From positions 1,810,577 through 1,874,576 of the forward strand of contig NZ_CP013141.1 of the NCBI RefSeq assembly GCF_001442535.1: DNA of 64,000 nucleotides. The letters are read 5' to 3'. The stretch comes from Lysobacter antibioticus. GTDB taxonomy: Bacteria; Pseudomonadota; Gammaproteobacteria; Xanthomonadales; Xanthomonadaceae. Shown piece by piece: positions 45,887 through 54,570 of this stretch. A program made the translations under genes and the position numbers. How positions within the stretch are numbered: position 1 is the first letter of the stretch; each line of letters begins with the position of its first letter. The notes below the pieces were generated by a model, which saw only the letters and a program-made list of their open reading frames with translations, made no database searches and was not told the DNA's origin.

Positions 45887-47006
45887 AAGTTGCGACCTCC
45901 GCTGCGTTGATGAAGCGGGCGCCGTGGCCCGGTGTTGCGGCGACGCCGCGGAATTGGGCGATGCTGCGTTCCATCGCCGCGGCATCGATGAGGAAACCGT
46001 CGTGGCCGTGGCGCGAGTTGATTTCGAGGAAGTGCGCGCCGGGAATCGATTCGCACAGCAGTTCCTGCTCGGCCGGCGGATACAGGCCGTCGCTGGAAAT
46101 GGCCACGATCAGGGCCGGCTGGCGGATGCTGGACAGGGCGGCGTCGACGCCGCCGCGGCCGTGACCGACGTCGTGCTGATCCATCGCATCGATCAGCGCC
46201 AGATAGCAATTGGCGTCAAATCGACGGACGAAATTCTCGGCATGATGCTGCATCCAGCCGCGCACGGCGAAATCGTCGGGAAGCTTGGCGTGAACATCGA
46301 ACACCGAGGCGCCGTTGGCGCGCCCGTAGCGGTCGTCGAGCGAGGCCGGGCTGCGATAAGTCGCCATGGCGATCGCGCGGGCGGCGCCGAGGCCGGCATG
46401 CGGCGCGTCCTCGCGCGGGTAGTCGCCGCCGCGGAACTTCGGATCGGCACGCAGGGACAGGCGCTGCGCCTCGCTCCAGCTGATGCACCAGGCCGAGTGG
46501 CGCGCGCTCGCGGCGATCACCGCGATCGATTCGACTCGCTGCGGATCGAGCAAGGCCCACTCCAGGGTCTGCAGACCGCCCATCGAACCGCCGATTACCA
46601 ACTTGATGCGGCGGATACCGAGCGCATCGGCCAAGGCCATCTGCGCACGGACCTGGTCGCGAATGGTCAGCTTGGGAAAGCGCGTGCCCCAGTGGCCGCC
46701 GTCGGGATGCGGCGAGGCCGGCCCGGTGCTGCCGTAGCAACTGCCGAGCGCATTGCTGCAGACGATGAAATCGCGTTGCGGGTCGATCGCCTTGCCGGCG
46801 CCGAACAACGGCTCCCACCATTCGGCGGCGTCGGCCGAACCGGTCAGGGCGTGGCAGACGATGACGGCGTTGTCGCCGGCTGCGGACAGCTGGCCCCAGG
46901 TGCGATACCCCAGGGTGTAGCCGGGCAGGTGCTGCCCGAGTTCGAGCGCGAGCGGCGCGGCGCTATGCCAGTGGCGAGTCGCGGGCGATACCGGAAATTC
47001 GCTCAT
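45876..47006 (-). CDS. metX: Homoserine O-acyltransferase, MetX family
   Basis: 376 residues, alpha/beta-hydrolase fold. Activates homoserine (or, in some xanthomonads, serine) by O-acetylation or O-succinylation. Seen: the family signature NALGSCYGSTGP, nucleophile elbow GGSMGGLQ, the Asp of SSDGLYPP and the His of HGHDGF completing a Ser-Asp-His triad. The acyl donor cannot be decided by eye. ATG 47006 is chosen over the longer open frame (to 47357) because AAAGGA lies about 9 nt upstream and MetX proteins start here. It is 104 bp downstream of the ACP gene and overlaps hom by 11 bp. No cystathionine gamma-synthase gene (metB) is adjacent, although I would expect one in a full met operon. 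Confidence 0.87.
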   Translation of the reverse strand: MSEFPVSPATRHWHSAAPLALELGQHLPGYTLGYRTWGQLSAAGDNAVIVCHALTGSADAAEWWEPLFGAGKAIDPQRDFIVCSNALGSCYGSTGPASPHPDGGHWGTRFPKLTIRDQVRAQMALADALGIRRIKLVIGGSMGGLQTLEWALLDPQRVESIAVIAASARHSAWCISWSEAQRLSLRADPKFRGGDYPREDAPHAGLGAARAIAMATYRSPASLDDRYGRANGASVFDVHAKLPDDFAVRGWMQHHAENFVRRFDANCYLALIDAMDQHDVGHGRGGVDAALSSIRQPALIVAISSDGLYPPAEQELLCESIPGAHFLEINSRHGHDGFLIDAAAMERSIAQFRGVAATPGHGARFINAAEVATYAG

Positions 47007-47110
47007 GTCGCTGATTCCTTTCGTGACGCGTTGAGCAGGCCGCTCGGTTCCGGATCGCGGAACCGTCCATGACCAGCCTGCGGAGGGTTTGGTTCGCCGG
47101 GTCGGTTGCT

Positions 47111-47374
47111 TCAACCCGGGCCGGCGGGCGCCGCATCGATCTCGCCGAAACGCTCGTCGAGAAAACGCGCGAGCTGGCGCACGCTGGGATGATCGAACAG
47201 CCATTCCAGTTCGACTTCGCTGCCCAGCAGATCTTCCAACTTGCGCGTCAGGCGCAGTCCCAACAGAGAATCCACGCCGAGTTCGGCGAAGGACTCGGTC
47301 GCCGACAACTGCGAACGGTCCACCTCCAGAACTTCGGCCATCGCATCGATCAACCACGGTTCACGCTTGCTCAT
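47111..47374 (-). CDS. Stand-alone acyl carrier protein
   Basis: 87 residues with one carrier domain. The phosphopantetheine attachment Ser is in the motif ELGVDSLLGLRL (about residues 31-42), followed by helix II (TRKLEDLL). Likely accepts the fatty acyl group activated by the adjacent FAAL and presents it to the starter C domain of NRPS-1, as DptF does with DptE in daptomycin assembly. ATG 47374 is preceded by a G-rich RBS (GGGGGT, about 7 nt); a longer start at 47428 would add a basic, low-complexity N-terminus untypical for ACPs. The C-terminal tail is Ala/Pro/Gly-rich and short. It lies 120 bp after the FAAL stop and 104 bp before metX. Confidence 0.9.
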   Translation of the reverse strand: MSKREPWLIDAMAEVLEVDRSQLSATESFAELGVDSLLGLRLTRKLEDLLGSEVELEWLFDHPSVRQLARFLDERFGEIDAAPAGPG

Positions 47375-47453
47375 TGCCCTACCCCCAACTGCTCCATGTC
47401 TTCCGCTCCACGAGGACCGGCGCTGCATTCACTGGCGCTACGTTTCTTGTTAT

Positions 47454-47470
47454 CGCGGACGCGGTCCGCG
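47454..47470 (-). other. Hairpin between FAAL and ACP genes
   Basis: A 7-bp perfect inverted repeat with a 3-nt loop (CGCGGAC...GTCCGCG) lies in the 120-bp gap. No T run follows, so a true terminator is unlikely. It may adjust the FAAL:ACP ratio or be chance. Confidence 0.25.
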
Positions 47471-47494
47471 TGGCCCTGCGTCGGGGCCGATCGG

Positions 47495-49156
47495 TCATCC
47501 CGCGCGCTGTAAGGCACCGGCGAGATAGTCCATACGACACTGGCTGCGCCGCACCTTTCCGCTCGACGTGCGCGGCAAGGTGCCGGGCTTGATCAGCACC
47601 ACCTCGGACACCGGCAGGCCATAGGCGGAATTGACACAAGCGCGCATCGAGCCGATCACGTCGCTCCACTGCGGATGACGGCGCAGCCATTCGCGCTTGA
47701 GTTCGAACACGACCACCAATCGGCCGCTGTCGCCCTCGACGACGTCGAAGGCGGCGCCGCCGGACTGGCGCAGCGCTTCATGGCTCTGCTCGCATTCGTC
47801 TTCGATGTCCTGCGGCACGTACTTGCGGCCGTTGACGATGATCAGGTCCTTGAGTCGGCCGGTGACGAACAACTGGCCGTCGTGCAGATATCCCAGGTCG
47901 CCGGTGCGCAGATAACCTCCCGGCGCGACCGTCTCGGCTTCGCCGTCGATGCGCGCATGGAAAGCGATCCGGTTGAGTTCGGGGCGCTGCCAATAGCCTT
48001 GTGCGACGCTGGCGCCGTGCACCCAAATCTCGCCGCCCTCGCCGTCCGCCACGAGGCGGTGGGTGTGCGGGTCGACGATGACCAGGCGCATACCGACGCG
48101 CGGCGTGCCGCAGCCGACCACGGCCGCACCGTCGCGGCGATCGACCGCGGTCGCGGTGCCGCAGCGCACGCCGGTGATCAGCAAGGTCGACTCGGCCATG
48201 CCGTAGCACGGGTAGAAGGATTCGGCGCGGAAACCATACTCGCCGAAACGCTCGGCGAAACGCGCCACGGTGGCGGCGCGGATCGGTTCGGCGCCGCAGA
48301 AGGCGACCCGCCACGACGACAGGTCGACGCCTTCGATCTGTTCGGGCTTGATCGCGCGTCCGGCCAAGTCGTACATGAAGTTCGGGCCGCCGCTCACGGT
48401 GACCCCGAATTTCGAAATGATCTGCAACCAACGTTCCGGGTACTGCACGAATTCGGACGGCGACATGAAGCCGGCCGGGCAGCCGCTGTACATCAGCTGC
48501 AGCACGCCGCCGACCAGGCCCATGTCGTGGAACAGCGGCAAGGCCGTGAACAGCACCGAGTCCGGCGACAGTTCCATCGCGTCCTGGATCGCTGCGCAGT
48601 TGTGAATCAGATTGCCGTGGCTGACGACGACGCCCTTGGGGTCGCCGGTGGAACCGGAGGTGTACTGGAAGAAGGCGTGCGCCGACGGCTCCGGGAACGC
48701 CTGGGTCCACTGCCCGGCGTCGGCGCGCAAGCCGGCCGCGTCGTGTTCGCGCAGGTCGATCTTGAGCAATCGCTCGCCGTCGAATTCGAGTTCGGTGTCG
48801 AGCAACTCGTCGCCGTCGAACAGCAGCGCGCGCGCCTGGGCGTCGCCGACGATCAGTTGCAGGCGGCTCTGCATCACCTGCCGGCGCGGCGGCGCCGACG
48901 GCACGGCGACCACGCCGGCGAGCATGCAGGCATAGAAGGCGACGACGAAACTCTGCTGCGATTTGCACACCAGTACGGCGCGCTGGCCCGACAGGCCGCG
49001 CTGCTGCAGTCGCGCCGCCAGGCCGGCCGCCTGCTCGAACAGACCGCCGAAAGTGAATACCTCCGGCTCCAACGAGGCGCCCTTGAAGAAGCGGCAGGCC
49101 ACGGCGTCGGGCATGGTTCGGGCACGGTGAAACATGATCTCGGGAAAACTTTGCAC
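47495..49156 (-). CDS. Fatty acyl-AMP ligase (FAAL) for lipid initiation
   Basis: 553 residues, ANL adenylating enzyme. Activates a fatty acid as acyl-AMP and transfers it to an ACP. Seen: P-loop YTSGSTGDPKG near residue 167, a YGMAEST A5-like motif, and GRLKDLIIVNGRKYVPQDIE near 440, the C-terminal hinge form typical of FAALs rather than CoA ligases. The neighbouring ACP is the obvious acceptor. Start: the frame opens at TTG 49174, but AAGGAA at 49163-49168 sits 6 nt upstream of GTG 49156 and the protein then starts VQSFPEIMFHRA, as expected for the family, so GTG is preferred. This is the first gene of the minus-strand operon. Fatty-acid chain length cannot be read from the sequence. Confidence 0.92.
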   Translation of the reverse strand: MQSFPEIMFHRARTMPDAVACRFFKGASLEPEVFTFGGLFEQAAGLAARLQQRGLSGQRAVLVCKSQQSFVVAFYACMLAGVVAVPSAPPRRQVMQSRLQLIVGDAQARALLFDGDELLDTELEFDGERLLKIDLREHDAAGLRADAGQWTQAFPEPSAHAFFQYTSGSTGDPKGVVVSHGNLIHNCAAIQDAMELSPDSVLFTALPLFHDMGLVGGVLQLMYSGCPAGFMSPSEFVQYPERWLQIISKFGVTVSGGPNFMYDLAGRAIKPEQIEGVDLSSWRVAFCGAEPIRAATVARFAERFGEYGFRAESFYPCYGMAESTLLITGVRCGTATAVDRRDGAAVVGCGTPRVGMRLVIVDPHTHRLVADGEGGEIWVHGASVAQGYWQRPELNRIAFHARIDGEAETVAPGGYLRTGDLGYLHDGQLFVTGRLKDLIIVNGRKYVPQDIEDECEQSHEALRQSGGAAFDVVEGDSGRLVVVFELKREWLRRHPQWSDVIGSMRACVNSAYGLPVSEVVLIKPGTLPRTSSGKVRRSQCRMDYLAGALQRAG

Positions 49157-49162
49157 ACTGAC

Positions 49163-49168
49163 TTCCTT
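49163..49168 (-). promoter_or_regulatory. RBS deciding the FAAL start
   Basis: Reads AAGGAA on the minus strand, 6 nt from GTG 49156. The alternative TTG at 49174 has only AAAGGT at 0-1 nt. Confidence 0.5.
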
Positions 49169-49454
49169 GAGCAAACCTTTGCTTGACTGAACTGCTTCCG
49201 TTCGAAGACCCCATGTCTGGCGTGCTTCGCTTCATGCGATATGCGGACCAACAACCCTCCATCGACGCGCGAATCCCGCGCGCCGTCGTTGGTATTTCCT
49301 TTCGATTTCCCCCTGAGTCCGACCCGATTCGGTTCGGACGGTGCGAGCCTAATGCTGCCGGTTCGCACTCGATGCGACGGTCGTCAACGCGATCCGCGCA
49401 TCTCCGGGCCCATGACGCTTGCCACTGCATCTTGCGTAATCGGCCCTCGCGAGG

Positions 49455-49484
49455 CTTATACGCTTGGCGTCTCAAGCGCGTCAA
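49455..49484 (-). promoter_or_regulatory. Candidate sigma70-type promoter of the FAAL-NRPS operon
   Basis: On the minus strand TTGACG (49479-49484) is followed after 18 nt by TATAAG (49455-49460): 5/6 matches in each hexamer. It lies in the AT-rich divergent intergenic region and would give a 5' leader of roughly 290 nt to the FAAL start. Prediction by consensus only. Confidence 0.42.
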
Positions 49485-49711
49485 ATATCCGTATGGAATC
49501 TGTGCACTTGGTCTCTACAGCCACACGAACCTGAAACGCGATCACATAAAAAATACGGCCAGGTACGTGCAGCCTACACACTCGATTGCTCGCGCCTTGA
49601 TCCGATGTGAAGGCGATGTATTAAGTAAATCCCCAGGGAAAACACCACTTTCGAGTGCACTGGCGTATTTTTCGCCAACTCGATTCACGTAGATGAGCGA
49701 GAGTCATTTTA

Positions 49712-49740
49712 TTGACGCGACATCCTCATTAAGCTATTGC
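49712..49740 (+). promoter_or_regulatory. Weak candidate promoter for the acylase-exporter pair
   Basis: TTGACG (49712-49717), a 17-nt spacer, then TATTGC (49735-49740). The -35 is good and the -10 poor. The resulting leader would be about 600 nt, so another promoter nearer to 50348 is possible. Confidence 0.22.
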
Positions 49741-50347
49741 TGTGTGACGTTGGTCTTTCATCGACAGCTATTTTCGTCGACTCGATCGCCACCTATCAGC
49801 AAGGATCCGGGGACGCCATAGGCGCATGATCATTGCGGTAGCCGACAACGTGATCGCACTCAAGAATCTGCAAAGAAAGGATCGAAACCCCAGGGAACAG
49901 GGAAATATCCGAAACACAGCAAACGGCATCCGGGGGATGTACAGGACACGACTGGCATCGATGGCATCGATCGGTCGCGGGCGGGTATGCCGGGACATCG
50001 GCCGGGACTGCTTGGCCTGATTGAGGCGAACGCGACGTTAGCTACTCGCACGGGCCCACCGTTGTCGCCCGCCGCGACGGCCGCGTCTCGTCAGGTGCTA
50101 CGCCGAGCCGCCAGCATGGCCGAGTCGAGCATGCCGGGGCCGTGGCGCCTGCTGGGCGTTAGTGCCGCGCGCGTCGACGTCATCGCGACGACCGCGCCGG
50201 CTACGAAAGTGGCGCTGCGGTAGCGCCACGCATCCCGAATGGGAACGCGGGCCGAGGCCGAACGCCCAGGCCGCAAGGATGGAACGCATCGACACTCCGT
50301 GGGGACGGCGTCGACGGCGGAGACAAGGAGTCGTCCCCTTCACGATC

Positions 50348-52846
50348 ATGGCGAGAGCATCGGTGAAGTTTTTTGCATTGTTCGGTTCCTTTCCGCTCGC
50401 CTCGCGGTTCCTGGCCATCGTCGTCGTACCGTTGCTGGCCGCTTCGGTCTGGACCTGGTCGTCGCTGAAGGCGAGCCTGCCGCAAACAGCGAGCCTGCAG
50501 ATCAGCCGCGGGCAGCTCAGCCGCGGCGCAAAGGCACCGGCGACGATCCGGCGCGATGCCGACGGCATGGTCCACATCCAGGCGGCGAGCGACGACGACG
50601 CGTTCTTCGCGGTCGGCTATGCGCAAGCGCAAGACCGCCTGTGGCAGTTGGAATTGCAGCGGCGCCTGGCACGCGGCCGCGTCAGCGAGATATTCGGCAA
50701 GGACAGCGTCGACACCGATGTCTGGTTCCGCACCCTCGGCCTGTACGAATCCACCGCCAGCGCCTGGCCGGCGCTGAGTCCGCAGGCACAACGTTCGCTG
50801 ACCGCCTACACCGCCGGCATCAACGCCTGGATCGGCGAAGGCCACCCGCTGCCGAGCGAGTTCCGTGTGTTCGGCATCGCGCCGGAGCGCTGGACCGAGC
50901 GCGACTCGTTGGCCTGGATCAAGATGTTCGCCTTGGACCTCGGCGGCAATTTCCAGCGCGAGTTGGCGCGCTACGTCGCCCAACGCGGCCTCGACGAAGC
51001 GCAGCTGAAACCGTTCTTCCCCGATTACCCCGCCGATGCGCCGACCACGGTGGCGGCGCTGGGCGTGCGCGATGCCGCGCCACTGGCCTCGATCGGCCGT
51101 TTGCAATCGCAGTTGCAGCGCGATTACGGCCTGGCGGTGCCGAACACCGGCAGCAACGCCTGGGTGGTCGCCGGTCGCCTGACCTCCGACGGCGCCGCCA
51201 TGCTCGCCAACGATCCGCATCTGGGCCTGCAGATTCCGTCCTTGTGGTATCCGCTCAGCATCCAGGCGCCGGGGTTGAAGACCTCGGGCATGAGCCTGGT
51301 CGGCCTGCCGGTGGTGGTGTTCGGACGCAACGAGCGTCTCGCCTGGGGCGGCACCAATATGATGGCCGACACCCAGGACCTGTTCTTCGAGCGCGTCGAC
51401 CGCGCCAGCGAGCATTACGAAACCGGCGCCGGTTGGCAGGCGTTCGCGGTGCGCGAGGAGCGCATCGAAGTGCGCGCCGATTTCCCGCGGCAGCTGCGCG
51501 AGCAGTACGCGCCGGTCGCATTGAAGGTGCGCTCGACCCGGCACGGGCCGATCATCAGCGATCGCTACGGCGTGTTCGATCAACCGGTGGCGCTGCGCTG
51601 GACCGGGCTGGACCCCGGCGACACCAGTTACGAGGCGTTCTTCCGCCTCGGCTATGCCAAGGATTGGGACGGCTTCCGCCAAGCGCTGGCCTTCCACGTC
51701 GCCCCGGCGATGAACATGGTCTACGCCGATCGCGAGGGCAACATCGGTTACCTCGGTGCCGGCCGCCTGCCGCTGCGCAAGCAGGGCGAAGGCACCCTGC
51801 CCTCGCCGGGCTGGGACGAAGCCTACGGCTGGTCCGGCGAAGTGCCGCCGGCGCAGTGGCCGCAAAGCTATAACCCGTCATCGGGCTATATCGTCACCGC
51901 CAACAACAAGGTCGCCGGCGACGCCTATCCGTACTTCGTCTCGCACGACTGGGCTTCGCCGGCGCGCGCGCGCCGCATCGAGCAATTGCTGCGCGAACGC
52001 ATCGACGCCGGCAAGCGCCTGGGCATGGCCGACATGCAGCGGATCCAGGCCGACACCCTCGACCTGGAAGCCGCGGCGCTGATCGGCGAGTTGCGCAAGC
52101 GCTTGCCCAAAGGCGAGCACGCGGCACAAGCCGCCCGCCACCTCAAGGACTGGAACGGCGACATGCGCGCCGACAGTCAGGCCGCGGCGATCTTCCACGC
52201 CTGGATGCGGCACTTCCGCGAGCGCGTCTACGCCGACCGTCTGCAGGCGAACTGGGGCGAGACCCAGGGCGAAGACGTCCTCGACGGCCTGGTCGAAGGC
52301 GTCGGCCTGGACCAGCTGACCGCACTGTTGCGCACCGACGCCGCAGGCTGGTGCGACCGGCCCGCCACCGCCGCGCGCGAGACTTGCGACCAGGCCCTGG
52401 CAGCCTCGCAGGAGCGTGCGTTGTGGGAGTTGTACAAGCTCAAGGGCGACTGGAGCATGGACAGTTGGCGTTGGGGCGAGGTCCAGCACACCGTCTACCG
52501 GCACACGCCCTTCAGCCAGTGGAAGCCGTTCGACAAACTGTTCGAGCGCCGCGTCGGCAACGGCGGCTCGCCGAATTCGATCAACGTCGCCGGCGCGACT
52601 TATGCCGGCTCGGACGGTTATCTGCAGGCCTTCGGCGCCGGCTTCCGGCAAGTGATCGCGTTGCGACGCGACGCGGTGCAGCACCACTACATGAACTCCA
52701 CCGGCCAGTCCGGCAACGTGTTCAGTCCGCACTACGACGACAGCGTCGAAGCCTTCCGCGATGTCGAATACCGCAGGCTGGAGGCCAGCTACGACCGGCC
52801 CGCCGCTGCGCACCGCGCAGGCCAGACCACTGGAGCCGCCGAATGA
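50348..52846 (+). CDS. Penicillin-acylase-family (PvdQ-like) N-terminal nucleophile hydrolase
   Basis: 832 residues, exported amidase. An N-terminal hydrophobic segment (about residues 20-38) acts as signal anchor or signal peptide, so it should work in the periplasm. Family members are cleaved autocatalytically before a Ser that becomes the catalytic N-terminus; here the site is NTG/SNAWVV with Ser269. ADGMVHI, AYTAGINAWI, DPHLG and GNGGSPNSIN follow in the family order. PvdQ and AHL acylases remove long acyl chains; prodrug-activating acylases in NRPS clusters do the same to their products. The stop overlaps the exporter start (ATGA), and the pair is divergent to a FAAL-initiated NRPS line, so delipidation of the peptide is likely. 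The start is uncertain: AAGGAG lies 18 nt upstream, and an in-frame ATG at 50279 would add an Arg-rich stretch. Confidence 0.88.
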   Translation: MARASVKFFALFGSFPLASRFLAIVVVPLLAASVWTWSSLKASLPQTASLQISRGQLSRGAKAPATIRRDADGMVHIQAASDDDAFFAVGYAQAQDRLWQLELQRRLARGRVSEIFGKDSVDTDVWFRTLGLYESTASAWPALSPQAQRSLTAYTAGINAWIGEGHPLPSEFRVFGIAPERWTERDSLAWIKMFALDLGGNFQRELARYVAQRGLDEAQLKPFFPDYPADAPTTVAALGVRDAAPLASIGRLQSQLQRDYGLAVPNTGSNAWVVAGRLTSDGAAMLANDPHLGLQIPSLWYPLSIQAPGLKTSGMSLVGLPVVVFGRNERLAWGGTNMMADTQDLFFERVDRASEHYETGAGWQAFAVREERIEVRADFPRQLREQYAPVALKVRSTRHGPIISDRYGVFDQPVALRWTGLDPGDTSYEAFFRLGYAKDWDGFRQALAFHVAPAMNMVYADREGNIGYLGAGRLPLRKQGEGTLPSPGWDEAYGWSGEVPPAQWPQSYNPSSGYIVTANNKVAGDAYPYFVSHDWASPARARRIEQLLRERIDAGKRLGMADMQRIQADTLDLEAAALIGELRKRLPKGEHAAQAARHLKDWNGDMRADSQAAAIFHAWMRHFRERVYADRLQANWGETQGEDVLDGLVEGVGLDQLTALLRTDAAGWCDRPATAARETCDQALAASQERALWELYKLKGDWSMDSWRWGEVQHTVYRHTPFSQWKPFDKLFERRVGNGGSPNSINVAGATYAGSDGYLQAFGAGFRQVIALRRDAVQHHYMNSTGQSGNVFSPHYDDSVEAFRDVEYRRLEASYDRPAAAHRAGQTTGAAE

Positions 52847-54570
52847 AATTGTTCGCCGAGTATTCGCGCCGCGCCCCCAACAAGGTGTTCTTCTCGATCC
52901 TGTTGGGCGGCCTGTCGGGCATCTGCTATTCGTTGTTGATCCCGCTGGTGATGAACGTGCTCAAGCAGGGCGACCCGCGCCTGCACACCATCGCGGCCGC
53001 GCCGACCCGGCTGTTCTCGCTGGAGATCGCCAACGCGCCGTTCGCGCTGGTATTCACCCTGGTGTGCGTGTTCATCCTGGTCACCCGGACCCTGTCGCAA
53101 GTGGTGCTGACCCGGGTCGCGATCGACGTTGCCTCCAGCCTGCGCACGCGCCTGTACGACCGCATCGCCCAGGCGCCGCTGTCGGCGCTGGAGAAGATCG
53201 GCCATTCGCGCCTGATCGCCGCCCTGACCTCGGACGTGCCGCGCATCGTGCTGGGCGCGCGCATGTTCCCGGACATGCTGATCAACCTGGTCATGCTGCT
53301 GGGCATGCTCGGTTTCCTGCTGGTGCTCAACGCCGACCTGTTCTGGTTCGTGCTCGGCTGCATCGCCTTCGGCGTGGTGACCTACCAGATCCCGATGCTG
53401 ATCGGCGGGCGCTATTTCAACAGCGCGCGCCAGCATTTCGACCACCTGCAGGAATCGATCCAGGGCCTGATCCACGGCATCAAGGAGCTCAAGCTCGACG
53501 ACGCCAAACGCGAGGCCTTCTTCGACAAAGTGCTGATGCACTGCGAACGCTCGGTGCAGAAGGACGAGAAGACCGGCTATACGATCCTGCGCGCGGCCAG
53601 CAACTACGGCGACCTGCTGAGTTTCTTCGTGATCGGCTCGATCGTGTTCATCGTGGTCAACTACCGCACGATCAGCAACGAGCAGTTGATCGGGGTGATC
53701 ATGGCGCTGCTGTACATCGCCGGGCCGATCTCGGCGATTCTCGGCTTCCTGCCGCAGATCTCGATCTCGCGCGTTTCGATCCAGCGCGTGGCCAAGCTGT
53801 TCGAGGAGATTCCGCAGGAGAGCATCTCGGCCGTGCAGGAGCCGGCGCGCGACTGGGACAGCGTGCGTTTCGAGCAGGTCAGCTATCGCCACGGCAGCAA
53901 GGACGACAAGGACGACGGTTTCCGGGTCGGTCCACTCGACCTGGAGTTCCGCAAGGGCGAGATCAGCTTCATCGTCGGCGGCAACGGCTCGGGCAAGTCG
54001 ACCCTGAGCAAGCTGCTGACCCTGCACTACCGCGCGGTCGGCGGCATCATCCGCTTCGGCGACCACGCCGTCAGCGACGATTCGATCGGCACCTACCGGC
54101 AGTCGGTCAGCGCGATCTATTCCGACTATCACCTGTTCGACCAGATCCTCGGCGCCGACGACGACCAGCTCAAGGCGACGGTCGATCACTACCTCAAGGC
54201 CCTGCACCTGGACCGCAAGGTCAGCTACCGCGACGGCCGCTTCTCGACCCTGGCCTTGTCCGACGGCCAGCGCCGGCGCATGGCCTTGTTGGCCTCGATC
54301 ATCGACGACAAAGAACTGTATTTGTTCGACGAATGGGCCGCCGACCAGGACCCGACCTTCAAGGCCGTGTTCTATCACGAGATCCTTCCGGCGCTGAAGG
54401 CGCGCGGCAAGGCGATCGTCGCGATCACTCACGACGACCGCTATTTCGATGTCGCCGACCAGCTGATCGTGATGGAGGAAGGCCGCGTCGCCCGGGTCGA
54501 ACGTCGCGAGACGCGCGCGGCGCAGGAACTCCCGTCGCCGCGCGCGCAAGCTTTCGTCATGGCCGGCTGA
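52843..54570 (+). CDS. Cyclic-peptide exporter, ABC half-transporter (SyrD/PvdE type)
   Basis: 575 residues, fused membrane and ATPase domains. Six membrane segments are expected within about 1-310 (hydrophobic blocks near 20, 60, 140, 165, 250 and 280). The nucleotide-binding domain follows: Walker A GGNGSGKST, signature LSDGQRRRMALL in place of LSGGQ, and Walker B LYLFDEWAADQDP. The variant signature and DEWAADQDP are typical of the cyclic-peptide transporters such as PvdE and SyrD, which carry NRPS peptides across the inner membrane. The start overlaps the acylase stop by 4 bp, with GGAG 7 nt upstream. Its 3' end overlaps the convergent gene by 14 bp. Likely substrate: the acylated precursor made by the divergent NRPS operon. 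Confidence 0.92.
   Translation: MKLFAEYSRRAPNKVFFSILLGGLSGICYSLLIPLVMNVLKQGDPRLHTIAAAPTRLFSLEIANAPFALVFTLVCVFILVTRTLSQVVLTRVAIDVASSLRTRLYDRIAQAPLSALEKIGHSRLIAALTSDVPRIVLGARMFPDMLINLVMLLGMLGFLLVLNADLFWFVLGCIAFGVVTYQIPMLIGGRYFNSARQHFDHLQESIQGLIHGIKELKLDDAKREAFFDKVLMHCERSVQKDEKTGYTILRAASNYGDLLSFFVIGSIVFIVVNYRTISNEQLIGVIMALLYIAGPISAILGFLPQISISRVSIQRVAKLFEEIPQESISAVQEPARDWDSVRFEQVSYRHGSKDDKDDGFRVGPLDLEFRKGEISFIVGGNGSGKSTLSKLLTLHYRAVGGIIRFGDHAVSDDSIGTYRQSVSAIYSDYHLFDQILGADDDQLKATVDHYLKALHLDRKVSYRDGRFSTLALSDGQRRRMALLASIIDDKELYLFDEWAADQDPTFKAVFYHEILPALKARGKAIVAITHDDRYFDVADQLIVMEEGRVARVERRETRAAQELPSPRAQAFVMAG

Larger units (their letters stand above)
49157..50347. other. Divergent intergenic region, no gene seen
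   Basis: About 1.19 kb between the minus-strand FAAL and the plus-strand acylase. I see no convincing coding sequence. The part from about 49480 to 49800 is clearly richer in A/T than anything else in the window, with runs such as ATAAAAAATA and TTAAGTAAAT, while the flanks return to high GC. It probably holds the promoters and operators of both transcription units; no palindromic operator stands out. Confidence 0.75.

Noticed and set aside
49183..49692. 169-codon plus-strand frame in the divergent intergenic region
   Set aside because: No motif, mixed composition, covers the predicted FAAL promoter, and no clear RBS.
50348..52846. Quorum-quenching AHL acylase as main role of the acylase
   Set aside because: Possible by family, but coupling to a peptide exporter and divergence from a FAAL-started NRPS operon make prodrug deacylation more likely.
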